A stretch of DNA of 64,000 bases from Holothuria scabra (taxonomy: Eukaryota; Echinodermata; Holothuroidea; Aspidochirotida; Holothuriidae), in NCBI GenBank assembly GCA_037179385.1, contig CM074189.1, forward strand, positions 25,543,648-25,607,647. The letters run 5' to 3'. Shown one piece after another: positions 47,301-57,050 of the stretch; the stretch's first letter is position 1, and the number at the start of each line of letters is the position of its first letter. The notes beneath the pieces are model-generated. The model was given only the letters and a program-made list of their open reading frames with translations, searched no databases and was not told the origin of the DNA. Both the position numbers and the translations under genes were made by a program.

Positions 47301-50300
47301 CTGGTGACCTCATATGACCTTGAACGTCTACCAAATACAACAGGGTTCTTTTTTCCTAACATGACAAATCTATATACCAAATTTGAGAAGTGTCGGTCAT
47401 TCCTTAATTGAGAAATCGCGATTACAAGCTTTTTAGACTTTGACCTCTGGTGACCTCAAATGACCTTTGACCTCCACCAAAACAATAGGGTACTTTCTCT
47501 TAACGTGACAAATCTATATACCAAAAAATGAAAAGTGCTGGTCATTCTTAACTTGAGATATCGCGATTACAAGCACTTTAGGAGGTTTTCGCAGTCTTAC
47601 CGCCGGTGAACTCATTTGATCTTTGACGTCCACCAAAAACAAGAGCCTTCTTTTTCCTAACATGGCAAATCGATATACCAATTATGAAAAGTGTTGGTCA
47701 TTCCTGTCTTGAGATATTGCGATTACAAGCTTTTCAGACTTTGACCTCTGGTGACCTCAAATAACTTTTGACCTTCACCAAAAACAGTAGGGTTCTTCCT
47801 CTCAAAATGACAAATCAATATACCAGATATGAAAAGTGTTGGTCATTCTTATTTTGACATATCGCAAATACGATCAAAGTGTCACAGGCACTGAACATAC
47901 AAACACTCACACACACACATACGCACACACACACGACATCGCCGTTACATAGATTCCTTGCCTGCGTTCGACAGGGAATCAACAAAGGATAATAAATTTT
48001 CTTCAATTTTTATGTATTCTTTTTGCACTTCTTATATTTTTCTGTTGTATTGTACAAACATTTTGTAATATTACCTACACTTGGTACAATGAGTTCGAAA
48101 AGTCGAGACTAAGTCGGGAGAACGTGGTAAATCGAGTCTGAGAAAATTTCACCTGGCATTTCAGATTTTCCAACTATCGCCACTCCGACGCATCTTTTGA
48201 GAGATTAGGAATCCCACACTGACAGACCTAGGTCTTGACGCCTTGTGGACACGTCTGAAGGATTTATATTCGGTCGAGTCATAGAAAATTAACTGCACAC
48301 TCCTTGATTTTGCAAAATAACAACCCTTTCCATTCTTTTTAAGGTTGTATGCATACCCAAGAAAAGAGTTTCAAAAAAGGAGGGTAAGTTTTTTTTTCAA
48401 ATTCGTATTACAATATTTCCTTTTGTTCTATCTATATTTGGCAGTTTGTTGACATTGTTCTTACTTTAAGGACATAATTATATCAGTATCTTGTTTGCAG
48501 TACGGATAGGCATTTATCTGCTATCAATATAGCTCTGTAAATTTTACAAGAAAAGAAATTCTCACATGAAGAATCGAACATTAATGCATTCGAAAAAAAA
48601 CATAATTTGATCATACATTTCTTTCAAGTGCCATATTGTCCAATTAGGGCCTCGGAACAAATTCTGAAGAGAGGCTAATCATTGAAGCTGCCCAGTAAGT
48701 TCACGAAACCAGATACCATCCGTTTCCAATTAATACGTCACAAAATCACACCGACAGCAAGAAAAGTGCAGGCGGGGATATCCCTACCTGTTTCCGTGGT
48801 CTCTGTTCGTAGATACTCAGTTTGTAACTGTCCTATTACCAAATCGATCTCCTTTCACAGGCGACCACTACCACCAGTACGAACGAATGGGTCCGTTCAG
48901 TGTTTCAAGGAGTCTGTTATAAATAACGATGAAGACACGCGTAAGTAATAGTCCTCCTGCTGATCTATATGTTAACATTGTTAAGAAATACCTTCAAGTC
49001 CTTGCCTTGCTAAATACAAAGGAAAAATGTTACTTGTTCCGAAGTGTGTAAAAACTTTTCCGATTTATGCACAAGTTCATTTTTTCCCTCAAAATGTTAC
49101 ATCAAAAGACGATGGTGTGTTGGCAAATCAGGAATTTGTCCCGAAGAGTTCTCTGCTCAGTTTAAGGAAGGGGCATAATCTCGTACTGCGTTGAAAGTCA
49201 AAGTGAATTGGCGAATTTTTACGTATTGGTGAAACATGGCCTCTGCTATCGCCGGAAAAGCCACCTATGGGTTACGTTTAAGTTGCCTGATGAATTCTTC
49301 GAGTGTGAATTAAAAGAAATCTCTAATGATCCATTTTCTATTGACATGTTTGACGTAACATTTTTCTCTTAGTTTATTACTCATCCGTTAAATATGCCGC
49401 ACCTGAAAGAAAGCTGTTGGACTACAGTGATATATGCTTTTTACTGGAAACCAACATCAGCTATGTGGTATCCACGTGGATGGGAACTATCAACTCACCC
49501 AGAAATAAGAAGCAAAGTACTCTGATCTCAACTGTTGAAGGTACAGGAAACTATATCCCTTATTAACATATCTTTGCCTAACATCTTCTTAACATTCATT
49601 AAAAGTAAAGGACGTGTTTCTTAACCCAATATAAAAACAAAAGTTACAATTAAAGCTGCAATTGACTTGCTACTATCTCCCTTTACATGCGTTAAACTTT
49701 CTTTATTCTTTCAACTTGTTGCAGATAAGAACCATCTACAGAGCATACATTGGGATAAATTTGTAAAGAAGCGTTTAGCGGTTCCCGATTATGAAGGAAT
49801 ACTTGACTGCCACGGAATATGCTTCGAAAAAGGTATGGAGAGTACATTAAACATTTTCCTTATGGTTCCACCTTCTTCCCAAAATATACACTAGCAGTGG
49901 CGTGACTAAACTTTTTCCGGAGGTGGGGGAAAGCCCTTCAATTTTGCACTGCTTTAAGGTATGGGCACCACTATGTTGGAGTCATTGCGTGATATTAGCC
50001 TTTAAGGAGATTCGTCATGGCTACCACAGTTATAAGGGAAAACTGCGGTTCCCAATTATAGTACCCGACCACTGGTTCATTACTCCTATTACCTGCTTCA
50101 ATGAGCAGCAGATTTGATTACCATTCTGATACAATAGAAGCCTAACATCTTTGGGGTTCGAATAACAACTTACAACAAATCCTATAATAAGTGCTGGAAA
50201 AAAGGGAATCAAATTACTTAAAGTGCACTGAAGGGCTACATCCCCTTTCAGCTTATTCTGAGATAAATTGCTACCAAATGTCAACATTCATGGTCATGTT

Positions 50301-53300
50301 CAAATGCTTAAATGGGCATATAATTAGTACTGAGAATAGTTCCTGACGAGATTGTTCTAAGGGTACTTTTTTCTGACATGTGTATTGAGCGGCGATCGAA
50401 GCGTGCTAAAAGTTTTGCCCCTTTTCAATAAACACTGGTAATTATGGATCTCGTTTTGCTTAATATTTTGTTTTCTGGGTTTCCTGTAAGGAAGTTAGAA
50501 AAGATGGTATATTATTGAAGAATCTGTACTTTCTATTGGTTAATCTGCGATTAAACGGTGACGGGGGCTCGTTTTTGCTTCGTAGTTATCTAAAACCTAC
50601 GAATTGAGGCTCTCTGACGACATTTAAAGAGTTGTACAAACCTCTTTGTTTTTTGACAAAATATTTAATAAAGGAAAGCTTGTATTGAAGACAATTTGAA
50701 ACTTTATAAAAAGGAAATTTATGAAAGTAGCACTCTAATTATCGGTGTCACTTCATGATCTGATGTCACATTTGGCAAATTTCTAATTTTCTAATTCCCG
50801 TGCACGTGGAAAATTTCGCACTTTAGACACAACTTATTACAAATGTGAAGATTTTGTTGGAGAGGGTTTGGAACTACAGCAAAGCAAATTTGGTGGCAAT
50901 TGTCCCTACCCCTCGTAGCTACGTCACTGTTTACTAGAAAGTTTCAGCTAAGATGTTTCGTAAGCAGAAGAGCCTTTTATTTCAATAACTTGCTTAAAAC
51001 AAATTACATTTTCTTTCATTACGCAGAAACGTTATACATCTTATACGAATATTTTGGCACTAACACATTAACATCATACTTGAGACAGTTTGGAGAAATG
51101 ACTTATGGATATGATACGGATGTACAACGTGATCTAGTTGACTATTGTATGCAAATTGTTAATGCGATGGTTTTCCTGGAAAGAAATGGGGTAACTCCAA
51201 TTTCAGTTTCGCTTTCCTTATTACTTTAAATACAGTGTCTCTACAAACCAGTCGTTTCTTTCTTTTGTGCACTTTCTCTAACAGTTTGCTACTTTTTAGG
51301 TCTTTCCTCAAAGAACGCCGTAACGCGTTCCAAATAAAACCTTAAGGAATAAAACGCGGGCTTTAAAAATACACCACAAGTACTTTTACTGCGCGCTCTA
51401 ACGAAATCGGGTTATGTACAACGCACCCACTCGCTGCGACAGCCAGATCATGATTAGATAATGTTTTGCGTGAACGCGTGCGGGTCCTTAACAAACCAAA
51501 AATATTCGTGTTATATGAAAGCCCGAGCGCGCGCTCATGAGAGCCTTCTTGTTGTCATAGCCTACATACAAATAAGATGCAGGTAACTGTTGTTTTCTCG
51601 TTTAAATATTAATATGCGTTGTGTATATTTTGATCTTGTAAGCAGCCGTGGGCGTCTTCTCAGTCAGTGTGAAATACTATAGACGAATCCGGACAGAGTG
51701 TGATGGTCTGATTTCAGTCGGCCATAACTGGGGTCCATTACCTTTAAATCTTTCGAATTCCTGGCTTAACTGTATCATGGATGGTTTTACACAAAATTGT
51801 ATCTTGATCCCTTCAATTTCACTGAATATGAGGGTTTGAAACTCATGTAGACGATATATCAAGTCGAGTCAAGGCTGAGGGACCCCATTAATGGCTGCCT
51901 ACAGTCACTAAAAACAATCGCTGATCGGATTCTTCTATACATTTGGCGTTATGGATATTTAGCCTAGGATTTGTAGTTCCAGGACTTACACTCGAAGGTA
52001 AGTGCCTATTATCTATTCCGGTCTATATTATCTGAAGTAGACTGCCAAAGCCTCCATTCGTAATCGACACCCAGGTGAACCTTGTTGCTAACGTACCGGT
52101 AACGTTTTGTTAAGTTGCTTTAAATTCACGCTTTATGCGTTGAATCAAGTCAAACGAAGACAATAGTAAACAGTGTCGATGCTTAAGCGAGGCGGCTGAG
52201 TAGGCAACTTGGTATCTTTTACCTTCGCTTTACAACTCTGAAAGTAGAAAATTAATCACAGATATAGGCGACATGCCACTAATTTGTGACGCCAACTTTT
52301 GCAAAGTTGAACTCAGTGTGAAATGATATTCCTACAGCAACAAAAGTATTGCTGTTCCTTTACTCTTCGAGAATTGCGAAGAGAAATACACTTCTTCTGA
52401 GGTTTCGAAAATCGCCAAAATCATGTCGCCACAGTGCAACGCCTGACCGCCGGAGACTAAACCATTCTGGGCCTTGCTCTTGCTTTCAAATTGGCCGAAC
52501 GTTTGTACGGGACATTTATTTTACCTTGGTCTCTAGTTAATAAATACTCTTAGGATAATCATTTCCCCTTGTACATTTTTCCCCAGTCGCCAGCGAGGAT
52601 GTTTTTCTACTTGCCTTGTGCCAGACTAAATATTTCCTCAATCTTTTATCAACAACCCATTCGTGAAATGACATATTCTTTACTCCTGGGGGACAGTGCT
52701 GTTGGGCGCTGCTTTTCGGCTGACGAGGTGGAGAACATGTTTTTCCCTATAAAGCTTTATTTCCCATGCAAAAGTCCAGGATAAGTAATGTTAATTTAGG
52801 GAAAGTTTTTGCAGCTTAAACGACCCGGAGATGCTATCTTTTGTTATCTGGCTGCCTTTGGGGTTTCTTCAGTATTTCCGATCTGCGCAAATTTAAGTTG
52901 GAGCCCCGGTAAGATAGTAAAACACCAGCCCACCCAGGAATACCTAACGGAACACCCGCCGGTACCAAAGCCAAAGGACTTTTCAAACGTCGCTTGTGGA
53001 ACAGCTGTTCATGTGCTCCTATACTGCTCCCCTGACGCTCCCCTGGAATGCAAAATAACTACTTCCCATGAGATATTATGCTGATCCCTCAAAACAAGGA
53101 AAAACTGACATTTCTTATTACAATCAAAATCACCAACTTAAATACTTTTAAAAAGTCTGAAACACTTCTCTCAGCAGTTTCTGCTCGATTGCTTCACATG
53201 TTTTGCTTAAAGGGAAATATTGCTTTTAAAATGCTTCAACATAGTATTAAAAGTTACTTAGCTCATTTTCGTCCCTAACAATAAACCCCGGATTTAGGTT

Positions 53301-56300
53301 CATTTCCTCAAAATATTATGTACAAGAATAGTTATGAAAAATCTTTTGAAATGTTGAGTTTGGGTGCACAAATTATTCTTGAGCAACGAACAACTGGATT
53401 TCGTTTTGAGAGAAAATTATTTCTTAAGAAGAAGGCTACCATACTGCCTTATTCATAATTATTTTTCATTCTATGCCCCAAAAAATGGTTTTAAAAGAAT
53501 GAAATTTCCTTGTAAAACAAACGCAATATTTCCCTTTAAGGGCTATGACTAGAAACTTATCAAATTTATCAAAATTAATATGAAATTGCCCTACCGTTTC
53601 AGTTTGCACACCCGGACCTTTTCTCCAGTAAAGTTTTACTAACGAAACAACGTGTCTGTAAGCTGTACGACTTTTGCTTAAAAGAAGACGCTGTACAAGT
53701 CATTTCCATGATGACGAGACGGGTAAGAGGATAGAAGTTTGCTTATCTCTTCCAAAATAGCCTACTTTAATAGATGTAATAAGTCCATGGCAAAAGAAGT
53801 AAATTCCGAATTAGGCGTTTACCCTTGCCCACAGACTGCAGCCTTGTAGGTGAGGTGATGTTAGCATTCCATCTATTTTTATTTTCCTCATTTACATTGA
53901 TATTTTCCTCTTTTTATTGCATGTGACGGAAGAATTTCCAATGCTTTCTTGCAGGACCAACGTTATAGTCCATGTCATGCCCCCGAAACTATCGTGCAAA
54001 AAGAATATCATATGCAAACAGACGTATGGTACCTTGCTACAACTATGTGGGAAATATTATCTAAAGGTAACTGCAACGACTTTACTAAATTACTTCTCGT
54101 TAAAACTATGTTCAAATAAATATTGTATTTTGCCTTCTTTTTTTATAACATTCTTTAAAAATAAATCATAATAACAGGTATGCAAATATCTGCATTTCAT
54201 CTTAATTGCATGACAACGTAGTCTTTGTATTTTTCTTTCATTGTCCATTCCGCACAAGGGGCAGAACTGCCACAAGACCAAGACTATGAAGAAACCTTCC
54301 TATCAAGATGTCCATTACCAATCCCACCAGTTTGTCCTCAACCCATGTATGTTTCTTCTCATTCTAAATTTGATAGGAAGTTCTTTTAGTGCATTTAAGG
54401 ACTATTATTTGTTTATTACAGTGAGATGACTGAGGATTACCACAAAAAAAAAAAAAAAAACTCACGGCAATGAAATAACGCACTCATCGTGGACTAGGTA
54501 CTCTATGTTACTTGAAGTTATGCTGCTGTAATTATTGACACAAGGATTGGTTCTTACTGTTTCGTCTTTTTAATTAAAAATTGCCGTGTAAGAATTAACA
54601 AGCAAGTCTGGACAGGCTTAGTTGAACGGAAAAATGCACTTGTTACAGTCCCATAGAAGCTCGGTCCGCATGTGCTTTTTCCTTCTTTTTTCAGTTGGGT
54701 CCCTCCCGTATCTTATCTTGTTCCCCGCGCCTACTAGTATCGGGAGTAGCACAATTTAGTTTTAACAATAATCTAGTTGATACCATAAGCGTTAATTCTT
54801 AAAACTAAGCCAATCATTCATTGCCTATACTATTAGAATTTCTTTTAAACCGAGCTGCTGCTTCACTTAACTTCACGATTGTGTTCTTTCAGCTACGACA
54901 TGTTGTTAGAATGTTGGTTACATGCACCCTTTGATCGACCATCTATACAAGAAGTTTATCACCGAATGGCTAGATATTCTTCAACAATACAGGTTTTTGG
55001 TCTTTATTTCTGTTAACGAAATGCAAATTCTCGTGAGCACACCTCGTAATGTTTTCATACCGTGACTACTTTAGCACATTAATTAGGTAAACATAAGCCG
55101 CCTATAGATTTAAACTAAACATTGTTTCATTAAAGAATGTTTTCGATTTCTAACCAGGAAACTGTAACGTCTTTTGAGGTACATAAGACATACAGTGAGA
55201 AGATTTACTGTTCTGACCGTTTGTCCGAAAATAGTTTGTCTAATACAGAACAGTGGACCAAAGACATACCAGATATAGCCACCGTTGAAGAAAAACCGGC
55301 GGTTTATCAGGTTTGTATTTTGTGAAAACTCACCATTGAGTCGAATATCTGTAGTTAAGACATTTCAGATACAAGTAATTCATGTGACCACTGACAGAGT
55401 GACTTGGAGGAAATAAGTGAGATATCTGAAATGCAAGAATGTCTTTGTACAGGAACAGTTACATTCTCATATTATTTTCTTTGTTTGGTTAATTTATACC
55501 CGAATTTTTGTACCACTTTTGACAATTTTCCGAGTGTCTTAATGAGAAAAACCATCCCGATGTTCCTGTAGGTTTGCACCTTCATGGTAAAAGGTCAAGA
55601 GTAGCCCCCCCCCCTCAATTTGTTTTCTTCTTTTTTTGGAAGCAACAGCTATATCAAAATTTTCTTCTTATATCTCTTCAAAGTATGTTTCACCATGTTT
55701 TATGAGTTCAGTATTGTATATTCAAGTTAAAACAAGCAGTAACGTCTAGGAAATTTCACATTTGCAGAGAAAATGTTGTCACATGACTCCCAACAGCCAA
55801 TCAACAAACAGGACAGTCTACTACACATTATCAAGTTGGTATGACTGCTCCCGCCCTTTAACTGGGTTAAGTGTAAACAGCGCACACATGTAGCACTGAC
55901 CAAGTTGTTAATTGGTTGATTTAACTGCGATGGCAAGTTAATTGATGACAAGGAGGGCATAGATTTCTTAGGCAGTTGATAAAGAAAATGATTTCATATA
56001 TAGGCAGTCAAAGTGTAGTTCCCTTTTGAAATATCAACTAGCACCCTACCTATCCGCCAATGCCGTCGTCCACTGGGCATGTAAGAATTGGTGCCACAGT
56101 TCGTGATTCCAGTGTCCAATTAATGAGGCAGAAGATTCCTTAAGCGTCCAAATGCTGCCCATTTGGTTTTTCAAGTACTCGGGATATTTTCGTAATATTT
56201 TGACAAGCTGTTCTTGGGAATGGCGTATGGATTCAATTCGTTGCACAATGTTCCAGTAATCTTGTAGGAAAAAAAAAAAGAAAAATACGAGTCGTTTGTT

Positions 56301-56578
56301 TAAAAATCATGCAAGTCCAGTTATGGCATGTTTTTCTCCCTATCAAAACACATGTCGTCCCTCTGCCAGTACTTTGTATGTAAATACAGGTATAAGCATT
56401 ACGCAAATCTCGGGGCCTCATTTGAAACTATTTGTAAAATTTTGAAAGTATTCATCAAAAGTGCAAGTTGTAAAGTACACTGTTTTCATTGTACAATCGT
56501 TGTCATTCTAGACTTCACCATCTGGCGAGGTACCTCATATCAAGTCGGTTCAATTACCTTCAAAGAGACTTTAAATGA
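40994..56578 (+). CDS. Ig-domain receptor pseudokinase, copy B (18 exons)
   Basis: The exons sum to 2643 nt, an exact 881 codons with the stop. Order: signal peptide, four Ig-like domains (exons 1-4), transmembrane helix (exon 5), juxtamembrane (exons 6-8), kinase-like domain (exons 9-15), tail (exons 16-18). Kinase landmarks kept are the hinge YEY, APE, TDVW and DRPS. The glycine loop, the VAVK lysine, the helix C glutamate and the Asn after the catalytic Asp are missing; HRD is HPD and DFG is DFC. ATP-dependent catalysis is therefore unlikely, and a ligand-binding or scaffolding membrane role is inferred. Architecture is nearest to Ig-type receptor tyrosine kinases (VEGFR/FGFR/Tie-like), but I cannot name a family. 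Exon 7 contains TAG at 48,645. Skipping that 66-nt phase 2-2 exon would give about 858 residues; including it would give a membrane-anchored Ig protein with no kinase. Confidence 0.8.
41609..41923 (+). CDS. Copy B exon 2: Ig-like domain 2, intact
   Basis: A 315-nt phase 1-1 exon with LKCVAMG, a Trp in ITWSFK and FIECISVG. NIT, NSS, NTS and NIS sequons suggest heavy glycosylation. The acceptor TTAAAAAACAG is weak in pyrimidines. Confidence 0.75.
42375..42677 (+). CDS. Copy B exon 3: Ig-like domain 3
   Basis: A 303-nt phase 1-1 exon with ISCIFEV, a Trp in LKWISN and VSCISFG. Acceptor CATTCTTCAG, donor GTATGT. Confidence 0.8.
42990..43322 (+). CDS. Copy B exon 4: Ig-like domain 4
   Basis: A 333-nt phase 1-1 exon with FQCIAFGSKP, a Trp in LGWKVD and ISCFIES. 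The end is set at 43,322 (donor GTAGGC) because that matches copy A in length and phase; a GT three bases earlier is the alternative. Confidence 0.75.
43615..43698 (+). CDS. Copy B exon 5: transmembrane helix
   Basis: An 84-nt phase 1-1 exon after a T-rich tract and GGTCCAG. It encodes KILLLVVLLAPIVLGLPPVL followed by WLKLK, a single-pass span with a basic stop-transfer end. Confidence 0.8.
43852..44085. repeat. About 30-bp tandem repeat in intron 5 of copy B
   Basis: Around eight degenerate copies built on TTTGAACTGTGAGATTTCTGTTTGCTTA follow one another. They are absent from copy A. Confidence 0.7.
44404..44917. mobile_element. CAGTGGCG-ended element in intron 5 of copy B
   Basis: The left end is CAGTGGCGGAGCTGG and the right end is a decayed ACGCCCATG. 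It contains GTTGGCGCGGAGCG, the word shared with 10,537 and 13,163. It belongs to the hAT-like group by its ends only. Confidence 0.45.
44918..46540. other. Intron 5 insert of copy B, unassigned
   Basis: Sequence with no counterpart in unit 1 and no gene-like frame. A 12-bp perfect inverted pair, GGCCACAGTGTT/AACACTGTGGCC, occurs at about 45,977 and 46,086. Confidence 0.45.
47254..47880. repeat. Dimeric satellite, about 157 + 145 bp higher-order unit
   Basis: GCGATTACAA starts at 47,261, 47,418, 47,563 and 47,719, with a decayed start at about 47,864. The spacings alternate 157, 145, 156, 145. The two monomer types differ: one has GGAGGTTTTCGCAG, the other GACTTTGACCTCTGGTGACC. This gives two dimers of about 301 bp in intron 5 of copy B, absent from copy A. 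Confidence 0.85.
47905..47934. repeat. (CA)n microsatellite
   Basis: A CA/AC run with two interruptions, adjoining the satellite. Confidence 0.85.
48344..48383 (+). CDS. Copy B exon 6: juxtamembrane mini-exon
   Basis: A 40-nt exon, phase 1 to 2, GCMHTQEKSF, between TTTTTAAG and GTAAGT. It matches copy A exon 6. Confidence 0.65.
48629..48694 (+). CDS. Copy B exon 7: juxtamembrane, with in-frame TAG
   Basis: A 66-nt phase 2-2 exon aligned with copy A exon 7 (GTNSEERLIIEAA against GTNAEEGLIIEAV). Codon 48,645-48,647 is TAG where copy A has CAG. Because the exon length is a multiple of three and both edges are phase 2, leaving it out keeps the downstream frame. Confidence 0.55.
48861..48940 (+). 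CDS. Copy B exon 8: proline-rich juxtamembrane
   Basis: An 80-nt exon, phase 2 to 1, RPLPPVRTNGS...INNDEDT, with strong sites (CCTTTCACAG, GTAAGT). Confidence 0.7.
49373..49540 (+). CDS. Copy B exon 9: kinase-like N-lobe
   Basis: A 168-nt phase 1-1 exon. SDICFLLETNISYVV stands at the glycine-loop position with no glycine, and STLIST stands at the VAVK position with no lysine. Confidence 0.75.
49725..49832 (+). CDS. Copy B exon 10: kinase-like helix C to strand 5
   Basis: A 108-nt phase 1-1 exon. WDKFVKKRLAV at the helix C position lacks the conserved Glu. The exon ends with YEGILDCHGICFEK and donor GTATGG. Confidence 0.75.
49895..50929. mobile_element. hAT-like element in intron 10 of copy B, full length
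   Basis: It begins CAGTGGCGTGACTAAAC and ends GTAGCTACGTCACTG, imperfect inverted ends. Flanks TACACTAG and TTTACTAG agree at six of eight positions, as expected of an old 8-bp hAT target duplication. The core resembles parts of 10,900-11,190, 20,590-20,870 and 61,840-62,040. No transposase is seen. Confidence 0.7.
51027..51190 (+). CDS. Copy B exon 11: kinase-like hinge to helix E
   Basis: A 164-nt exon, phase 1 to 0, with LYILYEYFG, SYLRQFGEM and QIVNAMVFLERNG. Almost every residue is shared with copy A. There is no kinase insert, unlike VEGFR/PDGFR. Confidence 0.8.
51191..53210. other. Intron 11 of copy B, expanded
   Basis: Intron 11 is about 2.4 kb here against 0.87 kb in copy A. The extra sequence (about 51,300-52,550) has several GC-rich words and no gene-like frame that I can support. 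The end part (CAGTCGCCAGC) matches copy A again. Confidence 0.5.
53211..53535. mobile_element. 325-bp TTAA MITE in intron 11 of copy B
   Basis: AGGGAAATATTGC and its complement GCAATATTTCCCT bound the element, between TTAA at 53,207-53,210 and 53,536-53,539. It is absent from copy A. Confidence 0.85.
53603..53722 (+). CDS. Copy B exon 12: altered catalytic loop and DFC motif
   Basis: A 120-nt phase 0-0 exon. AHPDLFSSKVLL stands for the HRDLAARNVLL loop: Asp is kept, Arg becomes Pro, Asn becomes Lys. KLYDFCLKED replaces the usual DFG with DFC. The donor CGG/GTAAGA is intact here, unlike in copy A. Confidence 0.85.
53955..54066 (+). CDS. Copy B exon 13: APE and helix F
   Basis: A 112-nt exon, phase 0 to 1. 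CHAPETIVQKEY matches the P+1 loop with APE, and MQTDVWYLATTMWEIL matches helix F. The activation segment is short, with one tyrosine and no tandem Tyr pair. Confidence 0.85.
54259..54346 (+). CDS. Copy B exon 14: kinase-like helix G
   Basis: An 88-nt exon, phase 1 to 2: AELPQDQDYEETF then RCPLPIPPVCPQP, the usual Leu-Pro-rich segment of tyrosine kinase C-lobes. The acceptor CCGCACAAG is weak. Confidence 0.75.
54893..54992 (+). CDS. Copy B exon 15: kinase-like subdomain XI
   Basis: A 100-nt exon, phase 2 to 0: MLLECWLHAPFDRPSIQEV. The conserved C-lobe Arg is present. Nucleotides are nearly identical to copy A. Confidence 0.85.
55158..55310 (+). CDS. Copy B exon 16: C-terminal tail
   Basis: A 153-nt phase 0-0 exon. 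The tail is polar with several tyrosines (HKTYSEKIYCSD, AVYQ) that could be docking sites; none fits a motif I can name with certainty. Confidence 0.7.
56370..56389 (+). CDS. Copy B exon 17: tail mini-exon
   Basis: A 20-nt exon, phase 0 to 2 (YFVCKY), between CTCTGCCAG and GTATAAG. It is supported mainly by frame bookkeeping with exon 18. Confidence 0.45.
56512..56578 (+). CDS. Copy B exon 18: terminal exon with stop
   Basis: After TTGTCATTCTAG the frame continues RLHHLARYLISS and NYLQRDFK to TGA at 56,576-56,578. The sum of all exon lengths is then a multiple of three. Confidence 0.5.
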
Positions 56579-57050
56579 AAGTAGAAGGCGAAAAGGCAAA
56601 TATCTAAACGTTATTGTATTAATCTTTCAGATTTAAATGAAAGAGACTTTTTTTGTTTAACAGTAACCTTATTTAACAGTCTAAATAAAACAGCTGTTTT
56701 GAACGTATTGGAAGCAGAAGCTCAGAAACGTCTTTTATAAAGTGGTAAATGAAAATGATAGGATTTTTTGAAAAATAAAAACATATAAAAAGCAATATGT
56801 TCATTTTAATGCTCGTAGAATAGAAAGGATTCCTTTGTCATGTTTCGATAAAATGATAAAATGATCTTTGCTAGTTAGTACCGTGATGTTTATGTAAATT
56901 ACGGTTATTGTATAATGGTGGGTTTAGTTGAATTCATCACTGTAAATACTTGTAAACATTATTTAAATATATTTTTCAAAATTCTGTAAATATTTGTTTG
57001 TCTATATATATATATGTACTTGAAGGGTGAAATAAAACTTTCCTTAAAAA
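56579..57050 (+). other. 3' UTR of copy B
   Basis: Non-coding stretch from the stop to the polyadenylation region, matching copy A's 26,131-27,185 minus the unit-1 inverted-repeat element. Confidence 0.45.
57031..57036 (+). other. Polyadenylation signal of copy B
   Basis: AATAAA in GAAGGGTGAAATAAAACT, followed by an A-rich stretch about ten bases on. The context is conserved with copy A. Confidence 0.6.

Noticed and set aside
50900..51010. 5' part of the open frame upstream of exon 11 of copy B as coding
   Set aside because: It lies in the hAT-like element end and intron. The ATTACGCAG acceptor at 51,026 and copy A alignment set the exon start.
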